From assembly GCA_032629725.1 (NCBI GenBank), contig JAFEVB010000008.1, forward strand, positions 248,001-312,000: a stretch of DNA of 64,000 bases, given 5' to 3'. Shown here piece by piece: positions 12,580 to 25,539 of this stretch; position 1 is the first letter of the stretch, and each line of letters starts with the position of its first letter. The stretch is from Gremmenia infestans (taxonomy: Eukaryota; Ascomycota; Leotiomycetes; Helotiales; Hamatocanthoscyphaceae). A program made the translations under genes and the position numbers. The notes below the pieces were generated by a model that saw only the letters and a list, made by a program, of their open reading frames with translations, was not told the origin of the DNA and ran no database searches.

Positions 12580-13460
12580 CTCTAATATATAGTGAATTCC
12601 AATTTGCATTATACTAATTATATATAGATAGGAATACGAAATGCTACTAATAGGGTCGGAATATAATAAGATAATCCGAAACCTTAAGTCTTAAGGTATT
12701 TATACCGAACCTTAACTAAAGAAGGCGGATGAAGTTGCTTAGGCGATTTAGGCCTAGCTAAGATCCACGATAAACTATATATATATGCAAATAGAGCTAA
12801 GGATATAATCCTTAAAGCAGAGCAATAAGCTTCCGCGCTATAAAAAACGGCGAAGAAGTAAAGTAAGTAAGGCCGCCTTAGGTCTCTAGCACCCCGAGAT
12901 ATTAGCTGCCCCTAAGCTAAGCATAAATAGCCCGGGAAACCATTAGACTATAATGCGTAATATCGGAGATAAGGATGCTAGTTAAGGTAAAGATATAAAC
13001 ACCTCTAGTGCCGGAGCACTATAGAACCCCAGTTTAGTACTAACTTAGAATGCGATTAGTATAGGCGTAGAAGCATAAACGATAGGAAACTTAGATAGTC
13101 AGCTTAGTATATGCTAGCGCTAGCTTATCTCTTTAATTTAGGTAAACGAAACTAATATATTTAAAGCAGGCTACTATACAAATAATAGTTAGGATAATCA
13201 AGATATAAAGTTTCTAAAATACTCGATTTAATACTAAATATCCAAGGTCCTTTAGATAATCTATAATATAATAGTAAACATTTAAACCTAGTATCTCTCC
13301 TCTACTACCCACCTAATAATATTAAACTAGAAGACTACTACTAATACTAAACCCGCGATATAGACCTAGCCTATCTCCTCTACTATAAGAATAGTAATAT
13401 TAGCTTGCTAAATTTTTACTAATTCGCTAGGCATATAAATCTTGAATCATTTAAAGAGAT
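12580..13460 (+). pseudogene. Possible basic/low-complexity protein relic
   Basis: A single + strand frame passes from an ATG near 12640 through a strongly basic cluster (LPRYKKRRRSKVSKAALGL at about 12830) into a serine-, asparagine- and glutamine-rich tail. Stops are frequent but are TAA/TAG. A basic cluster followed by a polar tail fits a DNA- or RNA-binding protein; no family is recognised. Confidence 0.25.
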
Positions 13461-13699
13461 AATAATAAAACAGCTAGACTCTACTATTATAGGGGAGCAA
13501 TTACTAGGAAGTCTAATACTAGGCTGATTTTAACTAGAGATTTAATTAGCATAGCTATTCCTGGTTGAAATGGTTAGTTTAAGATAGTTAGGATACTATT
13601 AGAGATATATATAGGGATTAAATATGCTGGACTAGTAGAGATATAAATTGTTAGAGATTTAATAGGCCTAGACTTATTAATAGGGATACGGAAAACATT

Positions 13700-14380
13700 A
13701 TACCTAGGGATTAGATTCTACTTTTATTAGTAATAATAAATATATAGGAATATAGGTTATACCTTAACTATAATAAACTAAAGTTCCTTAATTAGTCGCT
13801 AGATAATATTAAATAGAGCCGGCTAATTATTATAGCGATATAAATTATCCCTCTCTAGCTTAAACTTTATTACTTTAAGCAAGTCCTTAAGCTCTTTTAA
13901 GGCCTCTAACGCTTTCCTATCTAGCCTCTCTTAGCTTAGATATTCTCCTAAAGTTAGCATAGCGTTTTCTCTAATAGGTTATGCTATAGGTGGTTAGCTA
14001 AATGCAAATGTAGTGCGGTAGCAAGATCTAATAGTCTATTTTAGAAGGTTTTTATTATATAAGGCCTATAGCAGTTCTAGTAATTAGGTTCTATATCGCT
14101 TAAAGTTAAGCGGTTATGCAGCTAAGTGTTACCTCGGATAAAATTAAAAAAAGATTGCTTATATAACGTATAAGAGTCGGTCGCATAATGCTAAGTTCGG
14201 AAGTACGTAAGCTTAACTTATTATATAATAGGCATACTTATAATCGTTGATCCGATTCTATCTTATTAAATATATGCATAATAGTACACCCTTATAGCTC
14301 TTTTCTAGGCCAACTATACTATTTATATTAGAGCCTCTAAGCAGAACTCGAGCTTGTTTATAGAAAGGGGTTGGAAGTAG
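13700..14380 (-). pseudogene. Possible minus-strand relic with charged helix
   Basis: On the minus strand, sequence from about 14380 to 14050 keeps one frame that includes a run of about 25 codons around 14200-14130 (TYFRT, HYATDSYTLYKQSFFNFIRG). From about 14000 to 13850 a different frame is open for about 50 codons and reads as a charged helix (ERLDRKALEALKELKDLL). The two may be parts of one gene separated by an intron or indel near 14040. The layout of a folded part followed by a charged helical tail is like many fungal DDE transposases, but no catalytic motif was found. Confidence 0.3.
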
Positions 14381-14980
14381 GGATTATGCCGCTTATTAGT
14401 AGTCCCCTAAGTCTATTTTAATATCGGTTACCTTCTTAAGCTTAGAGGAAAATATATTAAAGCAACTCTTAACGCATTTCAAATTATAGATAGTTAGTTT
14501 TTTCGCGACCCTAATAAAAAGGTTAATAGCTAGTCTATTAAGAAACGATCGTATTAATAATTAAGTCTCTTTATTAATAATATTATAAGAGACGCCTAAC
14601 TCTATAAAACGAAGAAGGAAAACCTTCTTAGAGTTATTCTTTTTAAGGTTTCTAGAGCTAGTAGCCTTTACAAATACGCGCTAAAGCTGCCGCTCATCAT
14701 TTAACTTATTCTATTCGTCTATTAATAGTTAGTGGATTAATAATAGTTTAGAATTAAGAATTAATCAAAGTTATTAAGGGGCACTAGGGGAACCGAACCG
14801 CCGGAAGAAATATATAGAGTAAAAGTTTAGGCTTTTAATGCATGCTGCTAGCCTACTACTAGCCCTCCCAAGCTATTAGAATCTTGTTTTGCGGGCATTA
14901 GGAGTAATGCAACCCCGGCGAGGCTATAGGGGCATGGAAAAAGCACTAAGACTCAAAGAAGAAGGGAGATAATAAGCATA
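14381..14980. other. No gene recognised
   Basis: AT-rich to about 14860, then a less mutated stretch with several CA and TG dinucleotides leading into the tandem duplication at 14990. Confidence 0.3.
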
Positions 14981-14989
14981 TAAGAAAGA

Positions 14990-15225
14990 TATAATAAGTG
15001 CCTTTAAGACTAGGGGTATAGGAGAGCTTGCAAGACTGCATAGTTAGCTAGTAGAACAAGCAAGGGGGTTAAGAGAGCTCGCAAACTTGCATGGTTAGTT
15101 AGTATATAATGCAGGGGGGCTGGTAAGGTCTAATAAACCCTATTTATATAATCTAACCAAAGCACAGATCAAGGACCCGGGTAGCGGGAGAGGGAGTTAT
15201 ACAGCAGACTAGGGTTTATTAAGGT
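14990..15225 (+). repeat. Less-mutated patch with 51-bp duplication and inverted repeat
   Basis: Two head-to-tail copies begin at about 15022 and 15073 (gagagcttgcaagactgcat / gagagctcgcaaacttgcat), a period of about 51 bp. Just downstream, 'taataaaccct' (15131-15141) is mirrored by 'agggtttatta' (15211-15221), an 11-bp inverted repeat with a 69-bp loop. CA dinucleotides are commoner here than in the flanks. The arrangement could be a transposon terminus or LTR remnant, but no coding domain is attached. Confidence 0.55.
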
Positions 15226-16989
15226 AAACCTAAGCTATAGGAAGGCAAAACTTTAGCTCTTAATACGTCTGGATAGCAAGGTTTGCATCGCCTATGCCGC
15301 GATTATCCTAATAGGCTACCTTTCCTATTAGAAGCAGGGAAGCGTTAAAGCTATTCTATTAATAATGCTATAAAAGTAGTATAATATATTTTATTATAAA
15401 AACAGAGATTATTATAGCTGCTTGCCTATATCTTCCTAGGACACTATTCCTATCTTCTATTTATAACTATAGACACCTATTCTAAACGACCTAACTTCTA
15501 AACTTGTTAAAATGGCTTCTTTACAGTTTTTACTTATATTAGAGGTTAGCAGAACCCTAGCAGTCTTTTGTCTATTTAGTTATATGTAAGAATATTATTC
15601 TTAGTTATTAAAAAGGGTTTCTCTAATATATACTACTCTTAAAAGAGCGATTAGACCAAGACCTCTAAAAGAGCTTGCTTGAAATAATAAGCTCTTTGCA
15701 TTTCTTGCATATCTCGTAGAAGTACGTCTAGATCTGCTTCCTTTTTCGGCGTATACCAACTAAGGAATTTAGTTAGTTTCTTATATAGTTAATAGGATAA
15801 TATACTAGGCACTTTACGTATACTCTCTATCTTTATGCAAATAGCGAATAGTAAATTTTAAACCTATCTAGACGAAATTTCGGAGCTGACTTTAATTATA
15901 GATCGCGCAAGTTACTATTACTATATTAAATATTAGCATTACACTTAGCTGCGGCAGTCTTATAGCTTTCTAGTACTTAGTCCTTTCTATTATAACTTGG
16001 AGACCTAAGGTCTTTAGAAAGGAAGTCGGTATACCTTATAAATATATATATATAATCCTAGCGGTGCTAGTTGCTACGTATAGAGCTTTTTAGTTTATTA
16101 TAGGTCTTCCTTAGAAAATCTTAAGCATACACTTACTAGCATCTTAGGTAATATTACTAAATAAGGCATTAATAGCAAGATAGCCTCTTCTCTATTAAAT
16201 TGGCAGATTAATCCGGATAGCTTTATATCTACTTATCTGGGGGTTTCTATTAATTGCAAGTTTTATAGCTTAAGTGGAAAAGCGTCTTAAGTTTACGCTT
16301 GCTCTTAAGTTTAGCTTAGGAATTCTGCTAATTATCTCTACGGGATTTCGGATTTAGCGTGCGAGAGAAACTCTATATCCTGCTACTATATTTATTATAA
16401 GTTTAGAAGCAGATTTTCTCCTTAGGTTTATATAGATTATGTTTCTTAAGGGACTACTTAAGAGTAGGTTTCAGCGCGGTGCGAATCGGACCCCCTTTAG
16501 AGAGCTTTCTTTAATTAGGGAAAGCAAGACTTAGAGACAAACAAGTTCTGAAGCTAAGGGGCTTATATATAAGGAACGTGTATCACTTACTAGTTCTGCG
16601 ACTTCTTAAGACAAGTTAACTATATTTCTTACGCGTCCGCAACTAGCTAAAATAAGGCTTTAATAATAGATTCGGGATAATTGGAAGGTTTATAGGATAA
16701 TTAAAAGGTTTATTACAGAAGATTAATAGCGAAAGCTATCCGCCTTAAATAAAGAGAGTGTTGCAGTTCTCTAAGAGCTATTTTAGCCTTAGTTATCTTA
16801 TTCCCTAGTATAGGCTTAAAGTTTCCTCTACAACTTCTAATATCCTTTATATATTAGCCTAATTTATTATCCTGCAATATAATGGAGCTTACTTGGATGG
16901 TAGGAATAGGTATATAGTAGACTTTAGAATGATTTTAGTATAGGATTAAAGATGCTTAGGTGTTAGTACTATTAGAATAAGAGGGCTGC
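15226..16989. other. RIP-degraded DNA, no gene recognised
   Basis: No continuous frame that I trust. A + strand frame between about 16140 and 16480 has some open stretches with cysteines but no motif. Confidence 0.3.
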
Positions 16990-17560
16990 ATTTATTTTAC
17001 AATGCTGGTTATTTATTCTTATTTGGCTTACTATTATCTTAAATATTATATTTCTTTTTCTAGGTTAGATATTATACTGTCTTATATATTTGATAATAAA
17101 GCTGTTAGAGCCTGAGTTTTATATGTGGCTAGATCTTCTTTCTAGGAGCTACTTGGCTGTATAGAGTATATATATAAATATTATTAAGATAATTAATAAA
17201 AGGGCATAGCTATTAAAATATATACTAATAGTTAAGAGATTTAAGATGCCTAAGCTTTAAGCTGGGTTAGGAGACAGATCCCTATATAAAGCTGCCCAAG
17301 GAGCTTATAATACTATAGTAAACTAATAAGTTATAAGCTCTATACTCTTAGGGAAACTTTATAGAACTTGAGGCGCATAGGCTATACTAGTGCTATAGCC
17401 CGGCTGGTCTAAGGGTGGATAGCAGCGCGCCTAAGAATGGATTATATAGGTTGTATTATAAAAGATTAAACGTGGATAATCCTTGCAGATATTAAGCTTG
17501 GAATAGCAATCTCCTTATAATATTATATATATAGCCTGCAATAATAGAGCCGTCCGACTA
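16990..17560 (+). repeat. Dispersed repeat, copy B (inverted relative to 7890-8435)
   Basis: Matches the reverse complement of 7890-8435 over most of its length. Relative to copy A it carries an extra segment of about 8 bases near 17400 and one of about 20 bases near 17475, which shift the shared reading frame. The pair supplies direct evidence of duplication inside the window, the condition RIP needs. Confidence 0.75.
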
Positions 17561-18965
17561 ATTATAGCTGGAGCCCTAGTAGCTAGCAACTTATATAAGA
17601 TTTAAAGCGACTCACGTTCTAGGCTTCACTTCCTGTAAAAAGAATGGATTAAGATCAATTATATAGCATAAGCTAACCTACTAGTCGGTTAGTAAATCGG
17701 ATTAACTTAATCCGAGATAGGGAGTAACTATGCTTGATATTAGTAGTTTATAAGAAATACAGCGCTAAACTGATTCCAGCGGCAGCTTTAGTCTCTAAAT
17801 AGAGTTAAGAGAAAGCGGTTAAGCATAGTAAAGATCCTTGTTTTATAGGAGCTTTCTAACCGCTGGCTTCTATCTTCTTTAATAAAAGCATTCCGCTATA
17901 TATAATAGGTGCTACCTTTAGCTGCGATTTCTTTATCGGATTAAACAAGTCTAATAGGAACGCTCTTATAAATAGAATAATATAGTTAGAAAAGATAAGA
18001 AAGCTAGTAAGTTAGTTATAGGGAGGGGGAGTTTATACTATCTAGTAGGCTTACTATAAATTTAGGCTAGACTATTCTAGGGCAAGCATTAAGTGTAAAA
18101 GTCCTTTACAAAACTTATTAATTACTTTAAGTCGGAAGATAACCTTATTTTTTCTAATATAGACCCTTTTATATAATAGGCTAAAGATCTATCTATACTC
18201 TTTAGTATCTGCAATATTAATCTCCCCTAAGATAGTCTTTAGAAGTTCTAGACTTTTGCGAGCAATCCGAATAAAACTGCTAGTAGTAAAGCCTATAGAA
18301 CCTTCTTTATTAAGTAGTAGAAGAAGTATAAATATAATAAAGAATTTATTATATGCCTTTCTAACTTTATGCTAGTGCCGCCTAATAAAATATCTAGGGA
18401 ATTAAGATCTTAGAAGATAAAAGTATAAGAATGCACTTTCTAGTAAGTTTATTTTCTATACTAGCTGTAAAATAGAATCCTAATATAATAAGGCTGGAAT
18501 AATACTAAAGATAAAGAGCGGCTAGAGATATAACTAGGATAGGTGCGGATATTAGGCGAGAAGAAGCATTAAGTATTATCTGGGAATATATAATAACTGC
18601 TAAGCTATTACTAATAGACTTTTAGTTGGTGGACATTCTAGCACTAAGGGTAGAACTTCGCTCTATGGTTTTCCTAGGTTCTTTAGAAGTAGGGCGTTAT
18701 AGTGCTAAGAGCAGTTTAAAAGATAGTATTATACTTCCTAATTCACTTAGTATATGGCACGAGCAGCAGGAAGACCTATAACTAATTAGAATAGGCACTA
18801 AGCTAGCTATCCTAAGTCGCTAAACGATTTATAATATAGACGCCGCTATCTGCTTTTATCTTGGAGATATCTTAAACCTTAACTTAGTAGAAGTATTTAT
18901 AGTATATACGCTACTTTCCTTAGGACTAAAGGAAAAGGAGGTCTAGCACTGCGCTATCCCTGATT
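17380..18965 (+). pseudogene. Unidentified + strand gene relic continuing from repeat B
   Basis: One frame can be followed from inside repeat B at about 17400 to about 18965, over 500 codons. Its best part (17745-18360) has about one stop per 20 codons, with open runs of 40 to 68 codons, and nearly all stops are TAA/TAG. The protein is basic with many arginines and lysines (RSSRLLRAIRIKLLVVKPIE) and a few cysteines near its middle. Because its start overlaps a dispersed repeat, it is most likely a mobile-element protein. I recognise no reverse transcriptase, integrase or transposase motif. Confidence 0.4.
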
Positions 18966-21799
18966 TCTAGATTAACCCTACTTAAGATATATATAAGAGA
19001 GCTAGGGGAGAGCGGCAGCCTATAGATAGATGGAACGTCTCCTTAGACTTTAATTAGTATAAGGTTAGCTGATTGCAATATAAGAGGGATGGTGGCAGGT
19101 CTGCGGATTCTTAATATATTATAGTAGCATTGCTACTACCTAGTTAGCATAGAAACCTAGGATAGCGGATAGCTTGCCTCTCTAAGGAACCCTAGAGCAG
19201 TTAGTAAAGGCAGAGCTGTATTATAAAGTGCGTTATTAATACATTTCTCTATGCCTAGATCGGTCTTACTAAAGCTAGCGCGCTGCAAAAAAATGCTTAG
19301 ATCCTTAAGGATAGCACTAATTCCTTTAATCTCCGCTAGCAGAAGCTGCCGCGAGAGATGCAGCTTCTACGTTAATGCTGCTAATACTATTATATTACTT
19401 ATAGAAGTTTCTATTAGACTAAGATGCTATTAGTAGCTTTAGCTTATAAGCTTAGCATTGCGGCTTATATTATATTATACTATACCTAAGTATTACTATA
19501 TTATATAACGCCCTAAGGACTTAAGAAGTACTAAGCCGCCCTGCTCTAGGATTTTTATATATTTATATTTGCTACTATGCAGGCATAAGCATCTATATTT
19601 TCTTTTTTTGCGATTGTAACTCGCAATTCCTAAATTATATAGGGCCCTTGCGCTTGCTAGCTTTATAAGCGCACGGCCGATATGCTAATAACAAGGTTTG
19701 CTAAGCCCCGCCTTTTATAACAACGTTAATATCCTGGCAAAGCTGCCTTTATGCTTTGTGCAAGCAGCATAGACTTTAGCGGGTCGCCCTAGTTTCCTAT
19801 ATAGTAATAGGTAGGGTTAGATAGGGTTAGGTAGGGAGAATAGGGCTATATTTACTGTAAATATTATAATAGGAATTCGATAAGCACTAAGAGCTATAAA
19901 AGGGAGGTATAATAAAATGCTTTTACTAGCTATCTTAGTCTATTTCTAATATCTAAAGATTTCTTATTAAATAATTAAGCCTAACTCCCTTACTAATATT
20001 CCTTAAGTTAGAGCCTTTATAAAACCATCTACCTAACTTCCTATAGTGATTAACTAGCTTATTCTTACGGATCTATTTCCATGTCCCTGCTTTATTTTAT
20101 ATAAGCGTCTTTATCCTACTTATTCTATCTTAGTTATCCTTACTTTTACTGCTAGATAGATCGGCTATAACCTAGAAAAGAATATTACCTAGGTTATAGA
20201 AATATATAGGTTTGCGCTTAGAGGCATATTATTCTCTCCTAATATAGAACTATTTACTAAAGGCTTACCTTCCTTTTACTTACCTTAATAGCGGTGCGTC
20301 TTAAGTACCATATTATAAGAGAATTCTTTCCCGTAAACTCTATAGGGAAAGGGTTTTAATTGCAATTACGCTTCTCTATAGTGTCTCTGCCGATAAAAGT
20401 CTATTTTATATACCCTATTACAGCCTAGTTTACTCCGCCCACCGCGATACCTTCTTTAAAGACCCTAGTTCCTACTAGTAGCTACTGTTAATCCAGCTTA
20501 AAACTTTTAAGCAGGAGTTTCCAATGCGATATTTAGCGCTAAAAACAAATACCGAATTTAAGATAGATATACTTAACTATATAGGTTTCTATTTGCTTTA
20601 TTCTTTCCTCTAATCCTATATTCTTACTATATCTTATAATCTATACCTAGTTACCCAGCTCTTATTAAAGCTATAATATTCTGAACGTAGCATTATATCT
20701 ATTTTTAGGAATAGAGCGCCTAGTGAACTTAGCGCGACGGCTTTTTTCTATGCCCCCTTAAAAATATTCTAAAAGTGCTTAATAGGTCCTTCTTTAAAAA
20801 GCTTAGTTCTACGACTCTCGGAAAGCAGAATGCTTAGTACTTCTAGCGTTAAGAATAATAGCGCGGCAAGTATAAAAGGATACTAGTAAATTGCATAGCT
20901 CCTTTTAATAGCAAAGTATTTAGTTATATACTAGAGGAATTCCTCCTTTATTATAATTTTAAGCAGCCCCTTTTGTATGATTTTAATAAAACTATAAGAC
21001 GTTAGCTTATTGCAACCTTAAAATCAGACTAGCTTATAATACGCAATGTTTGCATAGGCCGCTGAGCACCCTATAAGCATGTAATTAGTAAAGTATAGTT
21101 ATAGTAGATAAGAATCTATTACCTGAAAATAAACTTTTAGCCTTTATACTTCTTCTGCCTATTTATAGTAAACCAGCTCTACTATCCTATGTTATTAAGC
21201 ATACTATTAAGAGGTTCTTTGCCGTATAAGGTGCTTTAACTACTAGGGTTATCTCCAGCCTTGTTAAGATAGACTGCTAGGTAGTAGAAACGAAATATGC
21301 TATTAGATAAGATCCTCTTCGCAGATGCATTTAGTACCTCTTTAAAGAAGCAAATAAATAATAAGGCTAATATAATTAAACGCATATTAGTAGCAATGGT
21401 AGTCCTAAGGGGAATAAGAGAAAGAAATATATTTATAAATCTTATTTATACGGAGTTATCCTCGACCCCCTTTTAATATTGGCGCTAGCCTTGGTGCATC
21501 GCTGGGCAGATTTCTACTATGCACGCCCACCGAGGAGCTTCCGGCGGATATGGATATATTAATCTCTAGCCCTAGTTCCAGCTCCTATAGTTAGCAAGCC
21601 AGTTCCTGGTGCGGGGGAAGATTAAGATACCGGTTATATGGATTGGATGGTTGGAATAATATAAGAGATATAGTCTAATAGGATTTCCGGCCTATTGTGG
21701 CTCCCTAGATAAGGAAGGTCAGCTTTATTATTAGTTATAATTATTACATGTATAAATTGAAAATAGTGCATTCTATAAAAGCTATAGACATTTTTTAAA
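18966..21799. other. RIP-degraded DNA, no gene recognised
   Basis: Contains short open stretches, among them 19251-19433 (+) and a + strand frame at 21130-21480 that reads well for about 110 codons, but nothing identifiable. TATA tracts and a run of related 'tagggttag' words (19800-19835) are present; the latter is not a telomere repeat array. Confidence 0.3.
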
Positions 21800-22027
21800 A
21801 TGATTTTATTTTATGCTTATCTTAATATAGGAGTAGAAGTAAAAAGAACTAGTAGTTATTCTAGGTATAGGGATATAGTGCAAGCTATTAAGGTTACCTA
21901 TATATATTATACCTTCTGCATTGCATATATGACCGGCATAACTACTAAGGAAACGGAAGAGTCTTATCAAGTAATTGGACTGCTTATAGTGCCGCTTAGT
22001 AGCTTATGCGGCACCTTAATCCTCTAG
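21800..22027 (+). pseudogene. Small open frame, 75 codons
   Basis: An ATG-started frame of 75 codons with no internal stop. The second half is hydrophobic (VIGLLIVPLSSLCGTLIL), so it could be the end of a membrane protein. It is open by ATG and TAG and may be a surviving exon or chance. No family recognised. Its tail overlaps a GC-rich hairpin. Confidence 0.3.
21989..22014. other. GC-rich hairpin
   Basis: GTGCCGC (21989-21995) is followed after 12 bases by its exact complement GCGGCAC (22008-22014). A perfect 7-bp GC-rich stem stands out in DNA this AT-rich. Function unknown. Confidence 0.55.
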
Positions 22028-22562
22028 CGTAAGATATTGCTACCTGCTAATTCAAGTAACTAAGGCTTGCGAAATAAGATATCCTAACGCTTATAAGGGT
22101 CTTAAGTGGTAAGCCCATAAAACTTAGATCTACTTTTAAGCTTGCAAGCCCTATTATCTGCTACCCTCCTCTGCTACCTATCCGCGACTAGTCCGGTTAT
22201 TTATTCTGCTCTAGTAGTAGGAGTCTTAACCTATAAGACCTACCGGATCGACTAATAATATAAGATATGCTTCTATCTAATCTAAACACTAAGGGCTATT
22301 TAGCCTATAGACACCCCCTATAAAGTCCTTAATTGTCCATTTTCCTTTCTTTCTTCTTACCTCACCTTTTATACTACTAGGACTTTTTAAAGTGACTATG
22401 ATATCTTATTACTTAACTAATATAGGTTAGCTAGTAGGTAGAACTATAGAGCTATATTATAATAGTTAGATAAACTTAGCTCTATCTTCACTTCCGCTCG
22501 GCAGCACGCCTATAGCAGAAGCGATAAGTGCAAGTAGAACGCATATAGGAAATCCACCTGCA
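22028..22562. other. Leader region of the next relic
   Basis: No gene recognised. From about 22490 the frame of the following relic is already open upstream of its ATG (GSTPIAEAISASRTHIG), so the true start may lie a little before 22563. Confidence 0.35.
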
Positions 22563-24540
22563 ATGGAAGTGGACTAGGCCTCTTCTCCCGGCCTAATCGT
22601 TAATCTTATGTCTATACTAACAGCTATAATTAATGCAGTTAATAAAATATTAGCTGCAGTTGCTTTAAGTTATAACCCGGCATCTGGTAACTATTCTTAT
22701 AGAGCCCCTAAGACTACTGCTTTGGGAACTGGTCTTAAATCTCTAATCGTAGAATTATAGGAGGCCAATTCTAATATTAAGGGATAGGCTATTACCTATG
22801 CGCTAGTGGAATCGCTATATATAACTAGCGAGCTGCTTCTTAAAGCCACGGCTGCAGATCCAACTATAAGCCCCGCGCCTAATATAGGTCGATATTCCCT
22901 CTTAGCTAATCCTGCTCTATTAGTGCCTATAAATCCTGCTTTATCACCTATTATGCTTTATATAGGAGCCGCTTCCTCGCAACGACTACAGGTAAACAAG
23001 GATGGTCCTAGTATAGCACTAGTTAAGGAGTTCGCTGCCGCGGAAGAAACGCTAAAGTCTAATAAGAAAGAGATCGTCTTATATAACTATAAGGCCTCTA
23101 CTACGGAACAAGATGGCTTATTTAAAGGCAATATCGTAATAAGTGGAAATTTAGGTAAATTGCAACGCCCTACACTTATTTTCCTATAGTATCTCACTTT
23201 TAATTAGCTACTAAGGGAGTGATTAACCTTACTGGATCTAACGATAATAATTAGGAGCCTAATACCTATATGCGAATAATTTAGCGCCGCACTAATATTA
23301 CTCCCGTTATATTTATTCTTATGCAGGAACATTAGAATAAGGAATTATTAAAAGCGCTTTTAGTTCTATATTCTTAAATAAAACGCCGCAATCTATCTAG
23401 AGAACTTACTTTAGATCTAAAAGAATTTAATAAACGTCTCTCCTAGCAGTTTAATAAGGATAGGGAATTGCTAGAGCTGGTGCAAAAGCCCTCCAGCCCT
23501 CCCGGCTATACTAGACAGATATACCACCTTCCTCTACCTGAACCTACCTGCTTCTACCGCCTATTATGCTGCCTCCTATAATACCTATAATACCTGCAAA
23601 AGGATAATATTACTAATCCTTCTAAAACGTTCTTTAATAACTGCCCATTTAAGAAAACTATCTATAGCACTGCGATTTCCTACACTAAAAATGATTTTAG
23701 CCTCCTAATATGCCTAAATATTACTAGTATTAATATTATCTTTACTACTAAAAAATAATATACTAGTTGCCTGGAGCTTAGCTACTATCCTATATATCTT
23801 CTTAAAGTGGGCGCTATATACTGGAATTCCGAAGGTGAAATAGTAAAGGAGGGTAAGAAGGAGTTAGAAGTAGTTATTTCTTATAGCGTAATAGCTTTAG
23901 GGAATAAGGAGGAAAGGTAGGATGGTATTAGTTTTAGAGAGGTGCTAAACTACTTAAGGAAAGATGGGAAGTGCTAGAATAATAGATTTAGGGAGCTAAG
24001 GGTAGAGGGGGAGGGTATAAGAAGGGCGGCGTGTATTAAAAGTCCGATTATTAATATAAATATTATAGCTTCGCTTTTGCAAGTTCTCTCTTATATTAAA
24101 TTATATAATAATCTAGTAGCCCTTTAAAGATGTATAATTAAATATTATTACTTTAGATTCCTAATTATATCTAACTTAACCGTATATAATCCTTTATCCC
24201 TTTTTAATACATAGCTAATAATTAAGACAAAATCTAGCAGGGGGCATCTAAATATCTATTCTAATTACTATATTGCAATTAATAGAACGTATAATAAGAA
24301 ATCCAAGTTATTCTTACACCTCTATTATTCTGCGGGATTATCCATAGATTAGAGGGATATTATAGAATAGTACGTAGATAAAAAGGATATCGCAGGAATA
24401 GAACCAATTTAAGAGTACGGCCTTCTTTCTAGCTCCAAGTTTATTATTATTTATAGCCGCGAGGTTTATACTTAAGTATTAATAATAAGAGCAGCGTGCA
24501 ATTCTTTAAAGATTAGAAAGGTAGTAAGGAGAATATAAAA
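22563..24540 (+). pseudogene. Long unidentified gene relic, comparatively well preserved
   Basis: From the ATG at 22563 the frame reads with very few stops to about 23175, including 127 codons with none (22806-23189). At about 23175 the open frame shifts by one step and then continues to about 24540 with roughly one stop per 20-25 codons. The first part is alanine- and serine-rich (KEFAAAEETLKSNKKEIVLY) and looks soluble. Later parts include a polar helix (KEFNKRLS then QFNKDRELLELVQKP), a cysteine-bearing segment (CFYRLLCCLL) and a Glu/Lys-rich region near 23850. The frame change may be an indel or an unspliced intron. CA and TG are commoner than in the flanks, so this gene took fewer mutations. 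No domain recognised; it could be a host gene or a transposon gag-like protein. Confidence 0.5.
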
Positions 24541-25539
24541 TTAATAGGGTTGATTTAGAAAGACGTAACTAATTAGTGTCTTCTGGATTTTCCAAGTTGC
24601 TTTATAAAGGAAGTTGGGTTTGTAATAGGGATAATAGAATTATTTAGCTACTGAAAATTTCCTACCGCCTTTATAGATAAGATAAGAAAATATTATAAAG
24701 AAGTTATTAATTATAAAGGGGTTAAATAGTATATAATAGAACATGTTTAGTAATAGAGCTTAGTAGGGAAGCAAAAACGTGGTAGTGCTTATAGGGGGGA
24801 TTTAATAAGTATAGGAAATACAAGTTATTTATCGGGGAGAGGGCGGGGGGTTTATAAGGTAAAATGCAGGAGATATTAGACAGGTTATAGTTATGGTTCG
24901 ACTTATAATTAATAGATTAAAGTAGACTTATCTTCTAGTTCTATTTTAAGGTTGCTTGCAATAGAATAAAACCGCAACTTCTATTATATAAACTAATTCT
25001 AAATATAATAAAAAGCCTCTTTCTCTTAAGCGAAGAATATTACGTGCTACTTATATCCCTCTAAGGAGTACTAACTTTTTCTATACTTGCAGAAACGCTA
25101 CTCTCGGAAATTTTCAGTTGATGTTATATAGAATAGCTTATAGCTAAGAATGGGGGGTTTTAACTAGGATTTAGTAATCTATAGTGTAACTTTAAAGTCA
25201 GCGGTGTAATTCCGTGCCTATAAACGCCCCTATAACTTAAGAAGAAATAAATTAAAGGACCTTATCCTGCACTCGCATAGCCTTAATCTATAGGGATGCC
25301 TAATACCACTTATACCTATTCTTTGCTCCTATTTATGGACCGAAATATTGCCTCCTCCCTAAATCACTTGTTCCCTTCTCCTTCCTCTTTATAAGTCGCG
25401 CTAAAGTCTCCGACTAAGATTAATTTAACTCTGATAGCCTCCTACCTAAAAGCCTATCTAGATATATATATATACTATACAAAGATATACTATTAGCCTA
25501 GTAGACCCTCTACTAACCTAAACTTAGATAATTATAATA
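24541..25539. other. RIP-degraded DNA, no gene recognised
   Basis: Includes G-rich patches (24836-24850) and a minus-strand patch at 25280-25440 reading ILVGDFSATYKEEGEG, which resembles the VGDFNA motif of LINE endonucleases but is not supported by neighbouring domains. Confidence 0.35.

Noticed and set aside
16990..17260. RNase H-like phrase in repeat B (KIYTNSQEIQ)
   Set aside because: Only one short match to the LINE RNase H pattern; the catalytic acidic residues before and after it are not present in order.
19795..19840. Telomere-like TAGGGT words
   Set aside because: The spacing is irregular and there are only a few copies, so it is not a TTAGGG array.
25260..25440. Minus-strand VGDFSATYKEEGEG resembling a LINE endonuclease motif
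   Set aside because: No other endonuclease motif, no reverse transcriptase downstream, and the + strand neighbours carry better relics.
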